From NCBI GenBank assembly GCA_009778695.1, contig WRFS01000014.1, positions 1-50,041 of the forward strand: a stretch of 50,041 nt of DNA. Reading direction: 5' to 3'. The DNA is from Oscillospiraceae bacterium (lineage in GTDB: Bacteria; Bacillota; Clostridia; TANB77; CAG-508). Below are positions 45,189 to 50,041 of the stretch, in pieces. The notes below the pieces were generated by a model. That model saw only the letters and a program-made list of their open reading frames with translations, searched no databases and was not told the DNA's origin. Each line of letters begins with the position of its first letter. Position 1 is the first letter of the stretch. Both the position numbers and the translations under genes were made by a program.

Positions 45189-45800
45189 CTGAAGCAAAAA
45201 GCACTTATTATTTCTATTATTTTACTGTGTTTTTTATCAATAATTTTTGTACCCAAAATAATGTTATTTCAAAAACAAATTCAAAAATCAACCTCAATGC
45301 AAATAACTACATATAAAAATGCATTAGAAAATCAAATGCATGATAACGGAACCGAATTAATTGAAGATATAACCAGCCAACCAATAAAGAAAAGCATTGA
45401 ATCATTTAAAACTAATAATATTGTAGGAATGTTAATTATACCCAAAATAGGACTTGAACAAGAAGTAAAAGAAGGGATAGATATGCCAACATTATGGAAC
45501 TATATAGGGCATTTTCCAACCACATCAGTGCAAAATGGGAATATTGGACTTGCTGCTCATAATAGAGGATATAAAAATAACTATTTTGCCAATATTTACA
45601 AACTTAAAATTGGAGATGAAATTATATATAAATCTAAATATGGAACTAAAAAGTACACAGTAAAAATTTCAAAAGAAATCTCTGACGAAGATTGGAGTTA
45701 TTTACAAAAGACGAAAGATAACAGAGTAACCTTAATTACCTGTATAAGCAATAAGCCAAACAAAAGATTGTGCGTACAAGCAATAGAAGAGACAATTTAA
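45189..45800 (+). CDS. Sortase (class D-like) with apparent CTG start
   Basis: 203 aa membrane-anchored transpeptidase. Starting from CTG 45189, 5 nt after AAGGAGGTGA and just after an in-frame TAG, it has a clean N-terminal anchor (KQKALIISIILLCFLSIIFV). The first ATG (45261) would lose it. Catalytic triad: His124 in LAAHNRGYKN, Cys185 in VTLITCI, Arg193 in NKRLCVQA. It probably links the surface proteins encoded next, which have SpaA domains and an LPKTG-like end. Confidence 0.85.
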   Translation: MKQKALIISIILLCFLSIIFVPKIMLFQKQIQKSTSMQITTYKNALENQMHDNGTELIEDITSQPIKKSIESFKTNNIVGMLIIPKIGLEQEVKEGIDMPTLWNYIGHFPTTSVQNGNIGLAAHNRGYKNNYFANIYKLKIGDEIIYKSKYGTKKYTVKISKEISDEDWSYLQKTKDNRVTLITCISNKPNKRLCVQAIEETI

Positions 45801-45817
45801 GGCAAAGGATTGTATAT

Positions 45818-45915
45818 GTAGGTGCGAACATTGTTCGTCCGAGACTAGAGTAGTTTGATAAAATTATTGAAAAACGAGATAATTATAGTGCAGGACGAAC
45901 AATGTTCGCCCCTAC
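45818..45915. repeat. 98-bp palindromic repeat, family B
   Basis: GTAGGTGCGAACATTGTTCG ... CGAACAATGTTCGCCCCTAC, with outer TTTAAGGCAAAGGATTGTAT and TTCCTTAAGTTG, between the sortase and adhesin genes. Confidence 0.8.
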
Positions 45916-45988
45916 AACAGCGACAATATTTCCTTAAGTTGTGGACAATAACTAAAAAGAAAAAAAAGAAAAGAAAGGAAATAAAAAA

Positions 45989-48239
45989 ATGAAAAATATA
46001 TCAAAAAACATCTTTAAAAAAACAAACATTATAATATTAATATTTATAATATTATTTTCAACCACGATTAACACTTTTGCCTACTTTGTAGACAAAGCGA
46101 CTATTACCACAGATCACCTAATAAATACAATGTACCTAAGACACAATGGGACAGCTTTTCGAGCATATTTCGTTACATATACTGGACCAAACGGACAAAA
46201 ATATCCTGCATACTGTTTAAATGACGGAGTCGATGGACCAGAAACAGGCAACTATTCACTAACGGTGACAGGATTAATCAATGACAAAGTGTGGAGAGCT
46301 GTTAGATATGGCTATCCATACAGTACACCGGCTCAAATGCGGACTTAGCAACGCAGACCAAGCTTTTTATGTAACAAAACAAGCCATTTACTGTGCGTTG
46401 GGACAAAGAAATATCAGCAACTTTACCACAAACGGAAATTCAAATAGTTCTGTGTTAACTGCCCTTCAAAATTTAGTAAACAAAGCATTGAATGGAACAG
46501 AAACATACCAATCACCATTATATACATATACTTCAACGAATACTATAATAGACAATATAGACAGCAATTATTTCAGTAAAACATACACTGTGTCGGCCAA
46601 TGCAAATGCTACTCCAATAACGTTATCAATAACTGGGAATGTACCAACAGGAACAAAAATTACAGATATGAACAATGTTGCTAAAACAACATTTAATGTT
46701 GGCGAACAATTTAAGGTGTTAGTTCCTAAAAATGCGTTAACTAATTTAAATGTTAGTTTTGCAATACAGGTTGATGGAACAATTGAAACATTTCCTGTGC
46801 TATATGCAAGCAGTGGTACCTCTAAACTTCAAGATAATGCTTTTGTAGCAGAACCATTTGAACCACAAACAATAACATTATCTTTTAATGATACATTAGG
46901 AGCAAATGTAACAATTACGAAAACAGATGAAGACACAGGAGGTACATTATCAGGAACGAAATTTAAAATTTACGAAGACTTGAATAACAATGGACAAGTG
47001 GATAGTACAGATACCTTAATTGGGGAGACTAGTGAAACAGGAGCAAATGGACAAACCACATTTTCTAACCTGGCTGCAGGAAACTATCTAGCAGTTGAAA
47101 GTATTAGTCCTATAGGATATAATTCTAATACTATACCAATACCATTTAAGATAGCCATTAATGGAAGCAATGTTACAGTTTCAGCCAAAGACACAGTTAT
47201 CACAGGAGGTGTAACAATAACGAAAGTAGACAGAAATACAAATGCTAAATTATCTGGTGCAAAGTTTAAAATTTATAAAGATGTGAATAGCAACGGAAAA
47301 ATTGATAGTACAGATATTTTAGTTGGAGAAACTAATGCTACCGATGTAAATGGACAAGTTACATATAATAATTTACAGTATGGAAATTATTTAGCAGTTG
47401 AAAGTGTTGCTCCTATTGGATATATTCTAAATACAAACATAATGCCATTTACAATAAATAATAACGGAACACCTGCAACAATCACAGCCGAAGATGCTAT
47501 TATAACTGGCAGTGTAGAAATAACAAAAGTAGATAAAGATGATACATCAAAAACATTAAGTGGTGCTACTTTTGATATTTACCAAGATATGAACAATAAT
47601 AGAGAATTAGACAGTTCAGATATTTTAATTGGTGAAACTGATGCTACAAACGATAAAGGACAAGTTGATTTTACTAACTTAAAATACGGTAACTACATTG
47701 CTATTGAAAAAACTGCACCAGAAGGCTATAACTTAGATACGCACATAATGCCGTTTAGCATTACTACGCAAGGTGAAGTGTCAGCAATTACAGCCGAAGA
47801 TAAAGCCATTACATCTGAAATAGTAATTTCAAAACAAGCAGAAAATGATAATGAACTAACTGGAGATAAAGCAGGAACATATTTATCAAATGCAACTTTT
47901 GAAATACTAGACGAAGCAGGAAATATTATAAAGACCCTTACAACAGAAGAAGATGGCAAGGCAGAAATTACTTTGTCATGTGGAATATATACAATAAAAG
48001 AAGTAACTCCACCGGAATATTACATAAATAATAGTGAACCTCAAACAATACAAGTTAATGAACAAGGTAAAATCATACAACTAAACTTTATGGATAAAAG
48101 TGTAGAACCACCAACAAAACTGCTTCCCAAAACACGGAATGTAAGATTATATCGGTCCTTTTTGTTGCTGTCTAACACTTTTCAGCAAAGTAGGGGCGAA
48201 CATTGTTCGTTCGAGACCCAGGGAAATGCATTAATATAA
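45989..48239 (+). CDS. Thioester/SpaA-repeat surface adhesin, two CGG frameshift sites, tail damaged by a MITE
   Basis: Signal peptide (KTNIIILIFIILFSTTINTF); thioester-type domain with YCLNDG (~74) and VTKQAIYCAL, where the usual Gln position carries Lys, so bond formation is uncertain. Four SpaA/Cna-B repeats follow; the first three carry calcium loops DLNNNGQVDSTD, DVNSNGKIDSTD and DMNNNRELDSSD. CGG at 46340-46342 (ATG CGG ACT) breaks the zero frame; a +1 step gives GLSNADQAFYVTKQ. A second CGG at 48135-48137 turns LPKT-R into LPKT-G with +1 reading, but TAA follows after GM. A further +1 frame reads KIISVLFVAV, a likely lost anchor, just before a MITE at 48170. Confidence 0.75.
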
Positions 48240-48395
48240 ATATCATAATATTTAATGTAGGGGCGAACATTGTTCGTCCTGCACTATAATTATCTCTTTT
48301 TTCAATAATTTTATCAAATTCCTCTAGTCTCGGACGAACAATGTTCGCCCCTACAACCCAGAGCGGATATTTTAGTAAGAATCATTAAATAGTAC
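48170..48395. mobile_element. MITE A containing two family B copies, at the adhesin 3' end
   Basis: Ends GTCTAACACTTTTCAGCAAA and ATTTTAGTAAGAATCATTAAATAGTAC belong to family A (compare 40206-40381; the second is split here over two pieces of 20 or fewer: ATTTTAGTAAGAATC, ATTAAATAGTAC). Inside are a partial family B arm (48190-48219) and a full 98-bp copy (48257-48354). It takes up most of 48240-48520; the rest is the leader of the next gene. Confidence 0.7.
48257..48354. repeat. 98-bp palindromic repeat, family B (reverse)
   Basis: Same ends as other copies with the middle in reverse orientation (TTCAATAATTTTATC). Confidence 0.8.
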
Positions 48396-48520
48396 CTCCT
48401 TTTTTAACAAATTTTACATAATATCTTGCAAAATTACCAAAAAATTGGTATAATGGTAATATGGTGTAAAAAAATAAAATTACATAATGAGATTAAATAG
48501 AAAAATAAGGAAGGTAAATT

Positions 48521-50041
48521 ATGAAATTAAAAAAAGTAATTTTAGTAGTGTTGTTAGCATTAATAGTAGGGATAGTAATTGCCAGTAAAGCATATGCCAG
48601 TGCAAGTATGGAGCTAGGCATAGTGAGTTTGCGTGAGGGCGGATACGGATATAGTGCAAATACAAAAAATGTATGGAAAATAGTAGAATATCAAAATGGT
48701 AAATATAACTACAATAACGCGATATACTGTTTAAGGGGTGGACCAGGATTTGGTAACAGCTCTTATATAGAAAACCGCGTATATAATGTTTCATATAATT
48801 TAAAAGAGTATTCAACAATACCAGATAGTATAAAAGGCATTTTGCCATCAGATGGAGAACAAACATATACTAGTGGAGGTCAAACATATACATATACAAA
48901 CTATAATGCAGTATTAGCATTATTGGATAATTTATATTTGCCTAAAGATGCTAATGCGGCAAACTTTAAGCAACAATTAATAAAGATGGCTTTCCCAACA
49001 TTGGACCCATCAGATTTTGTATTAACAGATGATGATATCGAAGTTGTACAACAATGTGCATTATGGTACTTTACAAACTCAGATCCGAGCAATGTTGATC
49101 AATATGCATATCATTTTGAAACATTACCAGAATTACAATTAACACAAACAGAAGGAGGACAAGGACCATTTAATTTAACACTTGATGACTTAGATTCAAC
49201 ATGGCAAAGACAAGACCAAGCTTCAAAATTGTATAATTTTTTAATAGATCTAGCAAAGAAAACTGCTAGTAATTATGGCAATGGAGATACACGTAGCGTT
49301 GACACTGCACCAGCAGAGATTGCAGACACTAATGCAACAAGCGAAATAAATAATGGTAAAATTATTGTAGGACCTTTTAGAATAGAAGATAATGGTAATA
49401 CAAGTTATGATATAACAGCAGAAGTAAAAGACCAAAATGATAATAATCTTGGATATACAATATTAGATGAAAATAAGCAACCAATAGCAACAGGTACAAC
49501 ATTAAAAGATTTAGCAAATAAAGATTTTTATGTTTCTGTAAATAACGACGTGAACATTTCTAGTGTTAAAGTAAATATTAGTATAGGATACTCAGTTACA
49601 ACGCCAACGTTTTATACAGTAGGAGGTTCAGAATTAATTGAGCAACCAGTAGTAGTAGTAGATAGAACGAAACAGGAAGAATCGAAGGAAGTAGAAATAC
49701 CTGTTAAAAAAGAATATGATTTATCATTAAGAAAATTTATAACATCAATAAACGGAGTATCACCAACAGTAAGTAGAACACCAGTAATAGATACAACAAA
49801 ATTAGAAGATGGGACAGACACAACAGCGATATATACGCAACCAAAGAATGCATTAGAAGTCAATACTGGGGATACAGTATTATATACAATAAGAATATAT
49901 AACGAAGGAGATTTTGATGGAAAAGCAACTGAAGTAACAGATTACTTGCCAGCAGGATTAACATTAAAAGCAGGAAGTTCAATAAACAATACATATGGAT
50001 GGACACAAAATGGACAGGCAATAACAACAACATATTTAGCA
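48521..50041 (+). CDS. Thioester-domain surface protein with DUF11-like repeat (partial)
   Basis: 507 codons open to the window edge. Signal peptide (KKVILVVLLALIVGIVIASK), thioester domain with AIYCLRGG (~70) and VVQQCALWYF (~175), where the Q-x-A-[IL]-W pattern fits the Cys-Gln thioester class. A mid-region beta domain follows, then YDLSLRKFITSING ... NTGDTVLYTIRIYNEGD ... VTDYLPAGLTL, a repeat type common in Clostridia cell-surface proteins. Ribosome site AAGGAAGG. Lies after the sortase and another adhesin; an anchoring signal would be beyond the edge. Confidence 0.85.
   Translation, partial: MKLKKVILVVLLALIVGIVIASKAYASASMELGIVSLREGGYGYSANTKNVWKIVEYQNGKYNYNNAIYCLRGGPGFGNSSYIENRVYNVSYNLKEYSTIPDSIKGILPSDGEQTYTSGGQTYTYTNYNAVLALLDNLYLPKDANAANFKQQLIKMAFPTLDPSDFVLTDDDIEVVQQCALWYFTNSDPSNVDQYAYHFETLPELQLTQTEGGQGPFNLTLDDLDSTWQRQDQASKLYNFLIDLAKKTASNYGNGDTRSVDTAPAEIADTNATSEINNGKIIVGPFRIEDNGNTSYDITAEVKDQNDNNLGYTILDENKQPIATGTTLKDLANKDFYVSVNNDVNISSVKVNISIGYSVTTPTFYTVGGSELIEQPVVVVDRTKQEESKEVEIPVKKEYDLSLRKFITSINGVSPTVSRTPVIDTTKLEDGTDTTAIYTQPKNALEVNTGDTVLYTIRIYNEGDFDGKATEVTDYLPAGLTLKAGSSINNTYGWTQNGQAITTTYLA

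Noticed and set aside
10863..48137. Frame breaks as random sequencing or assembly errors
   Set aside because: All clear single-base breaks coincide with CGG and shift in the same direction; random errors would fall in homopolymers or anywhere. A motif-specific base-calling artefact remains the main alternative and needs raw reads.
13837..48354. CRISPR array from recurring GTAGGGGCG repeats
   Set aside because: Copies are dispersed over the window and palindromic with a constant middle; there are no regular spacers and no cas genes.

Overview
The window is AT-rich, with strong AGGAGG-type ribosome binding sites, TTG/GTG starts, sigmaA-like TTGACA/TATAAT promoters and a Bacillota gene set (MecA, AddB, YitT, YhaO/YhaN-like repair pair, sortase and SpaA-type surface proteins, a giant 2-hydroxyacyl-CoA dehydratase activase). 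It most resembles an uncultured gut Clostridia chromosome. No rRNA, tRNA or CRISPR array was found.

Layout. 1-4.6 kb: UDP-sugar synthesis (UDPGP-family uridylyltransferase, GalU, phosphohexomutase) and the ClpC adaptor MecA. 4.8-9.3 kb: a 1434-residue activase on the minus strand with a structured leader. 9.3-16.1 kb: palindromic MITEs, a foreign-looking gene, a Fic fragment, a GerMN-type lipoprotein gene, murF-ddl and recQ. 16.2-17.3 kb: HEPN/nucleotidyltransferase pair and a ~310-bp structured repeat. 17.8-23.85 kb: a 6.0-kb integrative element with a serine recombinase, inserted into an M14 carboxypeptidase gene and bounded by an 11-bp direct repeat. It carries a VbhA/Fic toxin-antitoxin cassette and a decayed diversity-generating retroelement (target gene with variable repeat, hairpin, avd, internally deleted reverse transcriptase, template repeat). 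24.4-28.3 kb: DnaJ-like chaperone and a VirD4/TraG-type coupling protein. 28.7-37.4 kb: YhaO/YhaN-like pair, acpP, rnc, radical SAM, unknowns, YitT. 37.4-43.8 kb: a pilin-like protein with a formylglycine-enzyme-like/C-type-lectin-like end, DNA glycosylase, addB. 44.1-50 kb: nucleotidyltransferase/HEPN pair flanked by 50-bp direct repeats, a sortase and two thioester/SpaA-type surface proteins, the last cut by the window edge.

The most striking observation is a rule shared by all the clear single-base frame breaks. In seven genes (GerMN lipoprotein, Fic toxin, serine recombinase, M14 peptidase, a small gene before the coupling protein, and twice in the thioester/SpaA adhesin) the zero frame reaches a CGG codon, and the protein resumes exactly one base later (+1), reading GGN as a conserved glycine. 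By eye, CGG is otherwise absent in frame from the native genes; only the GC-richer retroelement target gene uses it normally. This suggests CGG is unassigned or very slowly decoded here and acts as a widespread +1 frameshift site.

Three small repeat families (a ~175-bp MITE with covarying palindromic arms, a ~98-bp palindromic repeat with GTAGGGGCGAAC ends, and a 227-bp MITE) occupy most long intergenic gaps. The ~98-bp family also lies in frame inside addB and the DNA glycosylase gene. A ~75-nt RNA motif with a covarying stem occurs four times, once as the leader of the activase gene.
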